From Albimonas pacifica (GTDB taxonomy: Bacteria > Pseudomonadota > Alphaproteobacteria > Rhodobacterales > Rhodobacteraceae), in the NCBI RefSeq assembly GCF_900113695.1, contig NZ_FOQH01000002.1, forward strand, positions 640,989-704,988: a DNA stretch of 64,000 bases, read 5' to 3'. This document shows positions 51,831-59,580 of this stretch, in pieces. Within the stretch, counting starts at the first letter, position 1; every line of letters begins with the position of its first letter. The translations under genes and the position numbers were made by a program. Under the pieces are notes generated by a model, which worked only from the letters and a program-made list of their open reading frames with translations, did no database searches and was not told where the DNA came from.

Positions 51831-51938
51831 GGGACGAACTCCGGACCAACCGAACCCGCCATGCGCGCGGCGGTTGCGCGAGGGGGCGAGTCTTCGGCAT
51901 GCAGCATGGCGCAGATCGCGAAAGGAAACTGCCCACCG

Positions 51939-52655
51939 ATGGGACATTCGAGACCCGGCGCGCTGGATCGCGCGGATCGCGAGGCGCTCGCCTCCCGCGG
52001 CTGGCTGAGCGCCCAGCCGCCCGCCCTGCGCGAGGCGGTTCTGGACGCCTGCGTGACCCGCCGCGTCGCGAAAGGCGAGACGGTCTTCGACGAGGGCAGC
52101 GAGCCGGGCGGCCTCTACGGCCTGGCCGAGGGCTGGCTGGACGTGGTCCTCGCGCCCGGCGGCGCGCCCCCGTCGCTGGTCCATGTCGCCTCCCGCGGCT
52201 GGTGGTTCGGCGACGCCGCGCTTCTGACCCGCACGCCTCGCCGCGGCACGCACGTGGCGCGGACCGACTGCCGGATGGCCTATCTGCCCCCCTCCACGGT
52301 CGTCGCGCTGGAGGCGGCGGGCTTCGACCCATACCGAGCCATCGCCCACATCACGGTGGGCGTCGTCGATCATTCCTTCGCCGTGCACGCCGCCTTCCGG
52401 ATCCGCTCCCCCCTGCAGCGCACCGCCCGGATGCTGCAGATCCTCCTCGGCTCCGGCCTGCACTACGCGGCCGGCGCCGCCCTCGACCCGCCCGCGATCC
52501 CGATCTCGCAGGAGGAGTTCGCCGAGATCGCCAACCTCTCCCGCAACGCCGCCGGCGACGCCCTGCGCACCCTCTCCGAGGCCGGCGCCCTGCACCTGGG
52601 TTTCCGCGCCATAGAACTGCTCGACCCCGGCATCCTGGAGCGTCACCGCGGCTGA
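51939..52655 (+). CDS. Crp/Fnr-family transcriptional regulator
   Basis: 238 aa. Cyclic-nucleotide-binding-like barrel (about 30-130: GETVFDEGSEPGGLYGLAEGWLDVV, GWWFGDAALLTRTPRRGTHVARTD) and a winged HTH (about 160-230: ISQEEFAEIANLSRNAAGDALRTLSEAGAL). No Fe-S cysteine cluster at the N-terminus, so not an oxygen-sensing FNR. Start uncertain: an in-frame ATG 33 nt upstream exists, but AAAGGA precedes the chosen one. Divergent from the DUF3604 operon and the likely regulator of it. Confidence 0.87.
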   Translation: MGHSRPGALDRADREALASRGWLSAQPPALREAVLDACVTRRVAKGETVFDEGSEPGGLYGLAEGWLDVVLAPGGAPPSLVHVASRGWWFGDAALLTRTPRRGTHVARTDCRMAYLPPSTVVALEAAGFDPYRAIAHITVGVVDHSFAVHAAFRIRSPLQRTARMLQILLGSGLHYAAGAALDPPAIPISQEEFAEIANLSRNAAGDALRTLSEAGALHLGFRAIELLDPGILERHRG

Positions 52656-52668
52656 TCGGGTCGATCTG

Positions 52669-52701
52669 CCGGGCCCTGGAGGGACCCGGTCCGGGCCTTT
52701 T
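52669..52701 (+). terminator. Hairpin followed by TTTT after the Crp/Fnr-type gene
   Basis: GGGCCCT and AGGGACCC can pair with one bulge, followed by a further GC stretch and TTTT, 14 bp after the stop. Placed between convergent genes. Confidence 0.4.
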
Positions 52702-52876
52702 CACGGCCAGCGCCGGAGCTTGTTGCAGACCGCATAGCTTCGCGTCCCAGGCCGCCGACCACCGCTCGCTCGCGGCGTCTGAATACAATGAGCGGACATT
52801 CGACAAGATCGCTGCGAACGACAGCTTCCCGCCCCGTCCGGCCCAATGTCCTTAGCGGAACCTCGGACCGCTCTAG

Positions 52877-53581
52877 CTACCTTGTGCGGCCAGACGTGCG
52901 GTCGCAGTGGTTTTTCTCCGCGCCGGCAGACCGTGATTTCAGGAACGCTGCGCGCCGCGCCTCTTCCCTGACCGGCTCGCCGAAAATTCGCGCTGCGATC
53001 AGCCGCGCCATCGGCTCGTGGTCCGCATCCGTGAAGCCTTTGCGGGAGGCCTCGTTCCAGGCCGCGATGTCCTTCCTGCGAAACTCGATCTCGTAGTTGG
53101 CCTCCGCGGCCAGGAGGCGGAGCCAGGCGCGCTGCACGCGTCCGTTGCCTTCGACGAAGGGATGACAGGCGTTGATCTCGTTGACGTGCTCTGCTGCGCG
53201 CCATGCGAAGCGGTGCGCGTCGAGAACGGCCAGAAAACCCTCCGCGCGCAGCGTCTCGAAGCGGGCGTCCATCCAGGTGCGGATGTACTCGGGTCTGGCG
53301 AATGGCGCGGGGCCGCGAGCGGTGAGGTAGGTGCGCTCCTCCCCCGCCCACGAGTAGACGTCCTGAAAAAGATGGCGATGAAGGTCGCGGAAACCATGGT
53401 AGTCGAATTGCCTAGCCTCCACAGGCGGCAGCTGCAGCGTTCGGGCTTCGACCAGCTGCCGTTCGGCGCGCGCCAACTCTTCCGAGTCCCTGAGGCCCAG
53501 AAGGTTCACCATGACGTCCGTGCCCGGATAGAACAGGGCCGCATGTGTGGCGGCGTCCTGTTCGAAGCGCTCACGGCTCAT
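52877..53581 (-). CDS. Fic-domain toxin (AMP-transferase family)
   Basis: 234 aa. Complete Fic motif HPFVEGNGRVQRAW (catalytic H140, then PFVEGNGR at 141-148), preceded by a flap-type region (about 75-95). Such enzymes AMPylate target proteins, in VbhT/FicT cases DNA gyrase and topoisomerase IV. No inhibitory helix is seen inside the toxin itself. It needs the separate antitoxin gene just upstream, whose stop overlaps the fic start by 4 nt, giving the usual class-I arrangement. Confidence 0.92.
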   Translation of the reverse strand: MSRERFEQDAATHAALFYPGTDVMVNLLGLRDSEELARAERQLVEARTLQLPPVEARQFDYHGFRDLHRHLFQDVYSWAGEERTYLTARGPAPFARPEYIRTWMDARFETLRAEGFLAVLDAHRFAWRAAEHVNEINACHPFVEGNGRVQRAWLRLLAAEANYEIEFRRKDIAAWNEASRKGFTDADHEPMARLIAARIFGEPVREEARRAAFLKSRSAGAEKNHCDRTSGRTR

Positions 53582-53826
53582 TCGAGCGAGGAATTGCCGG
53601 AGCGCATCTTAAAGTACGCGATCAGACGTGCGATCTGCTCCTCGTCCGGTACGCCGTCGCGCTCCATCTGCGCGGCCAGCGCGGCGGCTTCCGGGTCGCG
53701 GGGGAGGCCCTCGATCTCCGAGTCCACCTCGGCCTGCTTCGCGCGCCAAGCGCGTGCCTCGGGGCTTTGAGAGGTGAATAGGTCTTTGGGGTGCAAGCGT
53801 TTTCTAGTCATCTCAGAGTCTACCAT
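53578..53826 (-). CDS. VbhA/YhfG-type antitoxin of Fic
   Basis: 82 aa. The segment DSEIEGLPRDPEAAALAAQM (about 35-54) aligns with class-I Fic antitoxins, whose inhibitory helix carries S/TxxxE(G/N). Here E39-G40 are kept but the usual Ser is Asp (D35), with a Ser one position on. The downstream PDEEQIARLIAYF matches the second helix. Blocks ATP binding by Fic when bound. Another start at M6 is possible; neither has a clear ribosome site. Co-translated with fic. Confidence 0.8.
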   Translation of the reverse strand: MVDSEMTRKRLHPKDLFTSQSPEARAWRAKQAEVDSEIEGLPRDPEAAALAAQMERDGVPDEEQIARLIAYFKMRSGNSSLE

Positions 53827-53938
53827 GTTGTTGTGCCATCTACAAATTTCGAGCCGCGAGCATCGTCTGGCGCCACCATCGCCGCCTGGCGCGGGAAAGC
53901 GGACGGGCCCCGCCCGTCCGCGAAATTTTTCGCGCCGC

Positions 53939-54550
53939 TCATCGCCCCCGTCTCTCGCGTTTGCGGTCGATATGCGCCTCGATCACCGCGGCCGCGAAGC
54001 GGTCGGGGAGCATGCCGGGCGCCGGCGCGCCGGCGATGCCGAGGAAGCTGCGGAATCCCGTCTCGCTGAAGAAGGGGCGGTCCCTGCGCACGGCGCGGGC
54101 CGCGAAGCCGGGCCAGAAGCCGCTCGACGCGCCGATGTCGTAGACCCCGTCCATCTCGATGCGCACCTGCATGCCGCGCAGGTCGAGGTCGAAGACTCCC
54201 GCCTGTCCCCAGAGGGGCACGCGACCCGGCGTGGCTGCGGTCGTGGCTGCGAGCCGGCATCCCGGCGCGTCCGGGCCGGCGAGGATTCCACGGTCGCCGC
54301 CGTTCAGCTTCTGCGCCAGCAGCGCTGCCCGATGACGCAGCTGGGAGACCCGGTCCCCGTCGGCGGCCAGCATGGCCGCATGATGGTCTTCGATCAGGGC
54401 GCGCAGAGACGGGACCGCCGCCTCGAAGCTCTCCGGGAGGTCCGAGGCGCTGCGCGCGAAGCGGCGCGCCTCGTTCGCGGCGTCGGCGGAGGCCAGCAGG
54501 GCGTCGAAGCCCAGCTGACCCGCGCCGGCGCCGTCGCCCCGGCCGCTCAT
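53939..54550 (-). CDS. Hypothetical protein coupled to ArdC-like gene
   Basis: 203 aa, not recognised. N-terminal half is helical (ANEARRFARSASDLPESFEAAVPSL). The C-terminal half contains VFDLDLRGMQVRIEMDGVYDIGA and FFSETGFRSFLG. No membrane segment. Its ATG overlaps the ArdC-like stop by 4 nt, and the same pairing with ArdC is common in integrative elements. May serve in DNA entry or antirestriction. Confidence 0.72.
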   Translation of the reverse strand: MSGRGDGAGAGQLGFDALLASADAANEARRFARSASDLPESFEAAVPSLRALIEDHHAAMLAADGDRVSQLRHRAALLAQKLNGGDRGILAGPDAPGCRLAATTAATPGRVPLWGQAGVFDLDLRGMQVRIEMDGVYDIGASSGFWPGFAARAVRRDRPFFSETGFRSFLGIAGAPAPGMLPDRFAAAVIEAHIDRKRERRGR

Positions 54551-55440
54551 GCCGCGCTCCTCGCGTCGGACGCGCCCTGCAGATGGTGGAGGAACTCGGC
54601 CGCCTTCTGGGCCGCGGCGGCGGCCTTGAAGATCGCCCGCGAGTCTTCCTTGAGGACCTTGAGCCAGCTCCCGAGATAGGCGGCGTGGTCCTCCCGCGGC
54701 TCCGGCGTCAGATGCAGGTCGGCGCAGAGGAAGGCCGCTCCGAGCTCGGCGACCAGCTCCTCCCGCGCATAGGTCGCGCTGCCCATGCTGCGCCCGAACT
54801 CCCGGGCGAGGCGCGAGGCCTGCCCCGTCCAATGGGTGCATTCATGGGCGAGGGTCGCGTAATAGCTCTCCGCGTCGCGGAAGGCCTCCAGCGGCGGCAT
54901 CTGCACGACGTCGGCCCGCAGGTCGAAATGCGCGCTGGTCCCGCCATGGCGGATCTCGGCCCCGGTCGCGGCGAAGAAGGCGTCGGCATGGGAGATGCGC
55001 TGGGGCGCGTCGGGCCGCGGCTCGGGCGCGACGTGGTATCGCTCGGGCAGTCCGTCGATCTGCTCGACGTTGAAGACCGCATAGGCCTTGAGGAAGCGGA
55101 TCTCGTGTTCGGTCTCGCTGCCGTCCTCGGCGGTCTCGGTCTTGCGGGTCTCGCCGGCATGAACGACGCGCGCCGCCCGTTCCCCCTTGCGCACCTGACC
55201 GCCCAGCTCCTGGGCCTGTCGGAAGGTCATCCACGTGGGCGAGACGTAGCCCTTCGCGCAGCTCGCGCTCCACAGGCTGAGGATGTTGATCCCCGAATAG
55301 GCCTGCCCGTTCCAGCGCCGGGGCCGGCAGACCTGACCGGCCAGCGTGCCGGTGCTCCACGGCTTCAGCCACGGGCGGACGCCCTTTTCGAGATCCGCGA
55401 CGATGGCGGCGGTGACTTCCTTGTAAACATCCGTCTTCAT
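54547..55440 (-). CDS. ArdC-like antirestriction protein
   Basis: 297 aa. N-terminal ssDNA-binding ArdC domain (about 1-125: EKGVRPWLKPWSTG, RRWNGQAYSGINILSLW), C-terminal MPTase-type zincin with HECTH (H199, E200, H203) and the following Glu in EELVAELGAAF (E232). Protects incoming ssDNA from host restriction during conjugation. The start with MKTDVY is preceded by AAGGAGAAAAAGGC; a longer frame would read through this ribosome site. Marks the region as conjugative in origin. Confidence 0.92.
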   Translation of the reverse strand: MKTDVYKEVTAAIVADLEKGVRPWLKPWSTGTLAGQVCRPRRWNGQAYSGINILSLWSASCAKGYVSPTWMTFRQAQELGGQVRKGERAARVVHAGETRKTETAEDGSETEHEIRFLKAYAVFNVEQIDGLPERYHVAPEPRPDAPQRISHADAFFAATGAEIRHGGTSAHFDLRADVVQMPPLEAFRDAESYYATLAHECTHWTGQASRLAREFGRSMGSATYAREELVAELGAAFLCADLHLTPEPREDHAAYLGSWLKVLKEDSRAIFKAAAAAQKAAEFLHHLQGASDARSAA

Positions 55441-56532
55441 TGCCTTTTTCTCCTTGGTCAGCGGGTTGCGCATGCAACCCGACTAGCCGCGCGGCAATGA
55501 GCGGGGGGTAGGCCGTCACAGGCCGGAGGGCGGGCGGATTGGTGCGGGCGCAGGCGCAGCCGAGCCACGGTCGCCCGTCCTCCGCCCGGAGCCTGCGGAG
55601 GGCTTGGCCTTGACGGCTGGGGGGCCGCATGGCCCCCGAACGAAAGGGATCGACGTCGGCCGAAAGGCCGTCTTCAGCCGCGGGAGGGATCGAAGCCGAA
55701 TGGCCGAAACCGCTCTTCGCGGGTTCGGTTCACGAGAGCCCGGTCCGGCAGGGCCGGACCCGCCGAAACATGCCCGCTGCAGCCGGTCAGGTGAGCTTCA
55801 TGGAGAGCCTGATGCAGCCCAGGAACGCCGGCGCGATCCTCGAAGCCGTGCTCGAGCGCGGCGTCCTTGCCTCAATCTCACCACGCGCCCGGCTGCCCCT
55901 CGCCCTCCCCGCCGCGCTGGCCGCGAGACGGAGTCCGAGCCTGTTTCCGGAGCGGCGCGCGGAGGGGGCGTAGGCATCGAGGTTTAGGGCGGACTGCGGA
56001 CGTTCAGCCCCGTTCCCAGCCATCGGCCGAGCTTCCCCGAACCGGACCTTCACTGCGTCTCGACGCGGAGTCGCCCGGATCTCGGAAGTCTGGGCGGAAG
56101 CAGAAGTCGCTGCGACCGCGAGGGCAACTCTGGTCGGCTGCGAAAAGGGACATTCAAACGAGCTACCGGTCGCGGGAACACTTATAGGCGCTGTTTGTGG
56201 GGAGCTGATGCTCACGGTACCTGTGAGCCAGCCGTCACTAATGGAGAAAGTGGCCGTTCAGCGGCGAACATTGTAGCAAAAAATTTTTGTTATCGCATCT
56301 GAGAAAAAGCGGATAGCTGCAATCTATAGGCATTAGTTTGAGTTTGTCGGAAGTCGGGGCCGGAGGACTCTGATGAACGCTGTGCGATGCATGCAATTGG
56401 GAAGTGCTGAAAGCTGTTCGCGCAGAGCCGCAAGGATTTTCTGACAATTGTCATTTATTTTTAAGTTTTGAGGAGCGAGAGGGGACTCAATAACTGAAAT
56501 ATGCCTATTCAGCTGCAAACAGTCACAAGATC
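55441..56532. other. 1.1-kb region without supported genes between ArdC-like and glycosylase genes
   Basis: Left half (to about 55.9 kb) is GC-rich. It holds the ArdC leader and a long-range inverted repeat (GGAGGGCGGGCG at 55525-55536 and CGCCCGTCCTCC at 55572-55583, one mismatch). From about 56.16 kb the DNA is AT-rich, with a run AAAAAATTTTT near 56278-56289 and a perfect palindrome TGACAATTGTCA at 56442-56453, about 80 bp past the glycosylase stop. Short open frames here (for example 55629-55973 plus, 56333-56518 minus) lack clear ribosome sites and protein-like character. It may hold the 3' end of the cassette transcript and the junction between two imported pieces. Confidence 0.5.
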
Positions 56533-57195
56533 CTATTGCATGAATTCAAGCGACAGTTGTCGAGTGGTTTGCTCTGACTGATAACGCCAGATACTCGCGT
56601 CAAATTCACGTCGAGAGATGGATAACAAGTCTGCCGCAAAACTAAATACTTCGCAAAGATAATCGTAGCTGTCGTCCTCCAATCCCGCGAGCTCAGCAAA
56701 GCCCCGGATGTGGCGATCTACAGCGATGCAATCCACACCCACCAGGCAGGCCATGTAATCAACGGTTTTTGGGCCGACACCTCTCACTTGCCGGATCTCC
56801 ATCCGAAAGCTCTTGTCCTGTAGTGCTCTGCTCAACTCGGATATGCTGTCAATTTCCGACTTGGCCATAAAGCCGACCAAATTGTCAAAGCGTGACACCT
56901 TCTCCCGATGCTCCCATTGCAGGAACTTTGGGCTTCCCTCCTGCTCGATCACCCCCATCACGATGTTCGTGGTTGTGGCGTGCGGGAAGGTTCTGAGGAT
57001 AGTTGCAATGCGGGGCTTCACAACTTTCGCGTAGTTCAGCCCAGCTTGTAGGACCGAGTCAGCAAGCACCGCGCCCATGTGCTGATATACGGGTCTGCAA
57101 GTGACGCGCGATCCCAGAACACCAGTCCGAACAGCATGGTCGGCAACGCGCCGGGCGGCATGCAGAGCGTCTGAATTCTTTAGGTTTTCCGCCAC
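56533..57195 (-). CDS. HhH-GPD (OGG-like) DNA glycosylase-type protein
   Basis: 220 aa with a GTG start behind AGGA. Helix-hairpin-helix VRGVGPKTVDYMA (about 137-149) with Lys at the glycosylase/lyase position (K143), followed by IAVDRHIRGFAELAG with the conserved Asp (D160). This is the HhH-GPD core; the N-terminal 130 residues are divergent and there is no C-terminal Fe-S cysteine cluster. Expected action: base or nucleobase removal via N-glycosidic cleavage. OGG-like genes of this kind occur with QueC-like genes in type IV CBASS. It starts 15 bp after the QueC-like stop. A nucleobase-trimming or sensing role in the cassette is inference. Confidence 0.85.
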   Translation of the reverse strand: MAENLKNSDALHAARRVADHAVRTGVLGSRVTCRPVYQHMGAVLADSVLQAGLNYAKVVKPRIATILRTFPHATTTNIVMGVIEQEGSPKFLQWEHREKVSRFDNLVGFMAKSEIDSISELSRALQDKSFRMEIRQVRGVGPKTVDYMACLVGVDCIAVDRHIRGFAELAGLEDDSYDYLCEVFSFAADLLSISRREFDASIWRYQSEQTTRQLSLEFMQ

Positions 57196-57210
57196 TTCTA
57201 TTTTTCCTGC

Positions 57211-57831
57211 TTACGCGAGGCCAGCTTCCATCAAGGCATTGAGCCTCTCTACACAGTTGGGGCAGGCCCCGCAAGGAAAGGAACTTGACGCCTGACAAGA
57301 GAAGGTTCGACCGATAGGAACCCCAAGGTCCAGCGCTTGTCGGACAACGTCGGCCTTGGTCTTTTCGCGGAAAGGCGCATGAAAGCGTACGGCGCCGACA
57401 CCACGTGAGAGCTCTTCGAGGCCGTTCATGAACTCGGTGCTGCAGTCTATTTCCTTGGCATGATTGCTGTTGATGAAGCCCGAATACACGTCGAGGATCC
57501 GAAGCGTCTGGGCGCGAGCCGCGGCCACAGCGAAGAACAGCATCGTCCGGTACGGAAGGTACAGGTCGTCATCTGAGACGGCTTCTTTCCAAAGGTCGGC
57601 TTCCACGATCATCCGTGATGGCGAGCCCTTGAAGACGTCCGAGATATTAAGCCGTTCTGGCGGCATCGCCTCCTGCGGGAGGACTTCCTGCACTTTCGCC
57701 CATTCTGTCTCGGCACAGTGTTGGCCGTAATCGAAGAAGATGGGATGAACTTCTGTCCCTTCGGTGACCAGCAGATAGCAGACCGTTGTCGAATCGAGCC
57801 CTCCAGAGACCATGACGACAGCCTTCTTCAT
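57211..57831 (-). CDS. QueC-like ATP-PP-loop enzyme
   Basis: 206 aa. PP-loop SGGLDSTT (residues 9-16), FFDYGQHCAETEWA as in QueC, and a zinc site C179, C187, C190, C193 (CGACPNC near the end). QueC makes preQ0 from 7-carboxy-7-deazaguanine via adenylation and an amide. In type IV CBASS a QueC homologue (Cap9) instead links a deazaguanine-type nucleobase to a protein. No queD/queE/queF is nearby, so a housekeeping preQ0 role is unlikely. Middle region GFINSNHAKEIDCSTEF differs from QueC's GYPDCRPEF. Start overlaps the fusion-gene stop by 4 nt. Confidence 0.9.
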   Translation of the reverse strand: MKKAVVMVSGGLDSTTVCYLLVTEGTEVHPIFFDYGQHCAETEWAKVQEVLPQEAMPPERLNISDVFKGSPSRMIVEADLWKEAVSDDDLYLPYRTMLFFAVAAARAQTLRILDVYSGFINSNHAKEIDCSTEFMNGLEELSRGVGAVRFHAPFREKTKADVVRQALDLGVPIGRTFSCQASSSFPCGACPNCVERLNALMEAGLA

Positions 57832-59159
57832 GACTCCGCCGCCCTTATTCTCGAAATAACTTCAAAGAGGCCGTTTAGGCATCTATCGAGATTGTCCGAA
57901 TAGACCGTGCTACCCGCCATCACCATGGTATTGGTATTCTCATTGAGCGGATCGAAGGTGATCACGGGCTTCTTCAAAGCAAGAGCCAGGCCAACTTCAA
58001 CAAGTGTGCCTGGATCCCGCTCCAGCGGCAGTGCAAAAACAAGATCACACTCCTCGAGAAGGCCCAAGTCGCCCAGATATGCGGCTCGCATTTGATGCAT
58101 CGAGCTTTGCGGTGTTAGCTCTCCGTTCTCTTGTACCGGGCGGCGAAGCCGAAAGTTATGATAGGCTAGCGCCCGAAGTGTTTCTTCGAGGTGCGTGCGG
58201 TCGATGTAGGAAAAATCGGGAGCGGCGAAGTATATCTGAAAGTCCGGCCGTGCATGCCAAGGCAGAAATGTTCCGCCCAAGCCGCGCATTTGGCCGACGG
58301 AGAGCGCGAGGCTGCGCTGGACATCTCTTTTAAAGTCGTCCGGGTAGGTCGTCTGAGCATAGCACGTTGCAGCGCGCGCTGCCTTCCATCCGGCATCAAA
58401 GACGGCGCCATCCAGCATGGACGCGAAAACCGCTGAATACACATCACCGACACCGACCGAGTTGACAGTTTCGCCGAGGAGCGCCGGAATCTCGTCGGCC
58501 CTGTCACCGCGAAGATCGAACACACGGCTGCCGCCGCGATTTTCCTTCAGAAGGATAGCTTGCGGCGACAGATCGCGCAGATCAGCCAGCAGGCTGGACA
58601 TATCCTTCGTCGCTGTCTCCAGGAACATTGGAGACGATGTAGAAGTCACTACGGCGGCAATGCTTCCCTTGAACGGTGAGAGCGATTGAAGGTTCGGCAG
58701 ATCATAGGCGATATCGAAGCTTGCCTGAACATCCTCGGCAAGTAGGGATCTCAGGACCTTGAGATCGTACTTTCCAGGGAAAATCAGACAGGTTTTGAAG
58801 GTCTTTAGTACTTCAACTTCGCCGCGGTATTCGACAGATTTTTCATCCCTCAGGATGTCTTGATAGGCTTGGTCCGCGAGTTCGGTCGGATCGCCAATCG
58901 CCATGACGTTGGGCGCACCATTCACCTCTGCCAGCCAGATGAATTCGCTGCATCCCAAGCGTTCGAGGTAGGCTCGCGCCTGATTGACCAGATAGCCGGG
59001 GCATACAGCGGCCACGGAAAAGTCCGCGTCTATTGCCCACAGCCCGCGGGCCGCGTGAACGATGCCGCCGAGCCGTAGCTTACTTTCAGCACCTGCCTTC
59101 GGCAGGGTGAAATCCACATAGACCTCGCCGACCAGTAGAAGGCCTTGTTTAGGGTTCAT
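57828..59159 (-). CDS. PfkB-family kinase fused to nucleoside 2-deoxyribosyltransferase-like domain
   Basis: 443 aa. Residues 1-295 are a PfkB/ribokinase fold: GEVYVDFTLP strand at the start, LGGIVHAARGL substrate loop, and the anion-hole/catalytic NSVGVGD (D239 as base). Residues about 305-443 form a nucleoside 2-deoxyribosyltransferase-like domain: IYFAAPDF, CDLVFALPL and PGTLVEVGLALALKKPVITF with a nucleophile-like Glu (E388). A kinase for a nucleoside or sugar plus a base-exchange domain in one chain suggests making or breaking a modified nucleoside. Overlaps both neighbours by 4 nt, so it is translated with them. Confidence 0.88.
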   Translation of the reverse strand: MNPKQGLLLVGEVYVDFTLPKAGAESKLRLGGIVHAARGLWAIDADFSVAAVCPGYLVNQARAYLERLGCSEFIWLAEVNGAPNVMAIGDPTELADQAYQDILRDEKSVEYRGEVEVLKTFKTCLIFPGKYDLKVLRSLLAEDVQASFDIAYDLPNLQSLSPFKGSIAAVVTSTSSPMFLETATKDMSSLLADLRDLSPQAILLKENRGGSRVFDLRGDRADEIPALLGETVNSVGVGDVYSAVFASMLDGAVFDAGWKAARAATCYAQTTYPDDFKRDVQRSLALSVGQMRGLGGTFLPWHARPDFQIYFAAPDFSYIDRTHLEETLRALAYHNFRLRRPVQENGELTPQSSMHQMRAAYLGDLGLLEECDLVFALPLERDPGTLVEVGLALALKKPVITFDPLNENTNTMVMAGSTVYSDNLDRCLNGLFEVISRIRAAES

Positions 59160-59539
59160 GGCGTGCGCGGCGCGACGTCCACGTTGACCGATGCAACTGG
59201 AGCCGATGCCGAGGAGTTGACGCGCCCCTCATAGGTGAAGCCCGCAGCCATGCAGTCCGCGAGATAGTTGAAGCTAGTTGGCAGCGCCCCCACGGTTTGG
59301 CCGCTCGAGTCGACGGCGAACAACCGGCCGCGCTGCTCAATGGTTAGCGCCGTGTTGGCCGGAGGAACGCCGCCGCTTGTGGTGAAGTAGTCACACTGCT
59401 CGACCTCTTCGAGGGCACAGGAGAATGCCCGGGCGCAGCGATCTTCCCCACTTGCGCCGCCACCCCCGGCTCCCTCACCACCCTCTTTCGGACGCGAGCC
59501 AGGGTAGTCCGAGAAGCTTCCAGAGCCAGTGCTACCCAT
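59156..59539 (-). CDS. Small Gly/Ser-rich protein, first gene of the nucleobase cassette
   Basis: 127 aa, no named family. Starts MGSTGSGSFSDYPGS; after Met removal the N-terminal residue would be Gly. A Gly-rich linker (about 20-32) follows, then a small domain (about 34-127) with DRCARAFSCALEEVEQCDYF and LPTSFNYLADCMAAGFTYEGRV. The ATG is favoured over an upstream in-frame TTG because TTGAGGGA lies 5-7 nt before it as ribosome site. The stop overlaps the PfkB fusion start by 4 nt. The flexible N-terminus makes it the best candidate acceptor if the QueC-like enzyme links a nucleobase to protein. That is inference. Confidence 0.82.
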   Translation of the reverse strand: MGSTGSGSFSDYPGSRPKEGGEGAGGGGASGEDRCARAFSCALEEVEQCDYFTTSGGVPPANTALTIEQRGRLFAVDSSGQTVGALPTSFNYLADCMAAGFTYEGRVNSSASAPVASVNVDVAPRTP

Positions 59540-59580
59540 ACCATCCCTCAAATCAGCATTTTGTGTTCCTGCGATGGTCT

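Noticed and set aside
55629..55973. 114-codon plus-strand frame beginning MAPERKG
   Set aside because: No ribosome site, low-complexity Ala/Arg/Pro composition, and unclear coding character. Possible but not supportable.
56333..56518. 61-codon minus-strand frame in the AT-rich stretch after the glycosylase gene
   Set aside because: No ribosome site or recognised family; it may be a gene fragment, but evidence is too weak to annotate.
57211..57831. Housekeeping queC (preQ0 synthesis)
   Set aside because: No queD, queE or queF nearby, a changed substrate-region sequence, and translational coupling to a PfkB-DRT fusion and a glycosylase in a defence island point to an accessory role. Not fully excluded.
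56533..59539. Complete type IV CBASS operon
   Set aside because: No CD-NTase or typical CBASS effector is encoded in the 52.9-64 kb island, so the label would be wrong even though two accessory-type genes are present.
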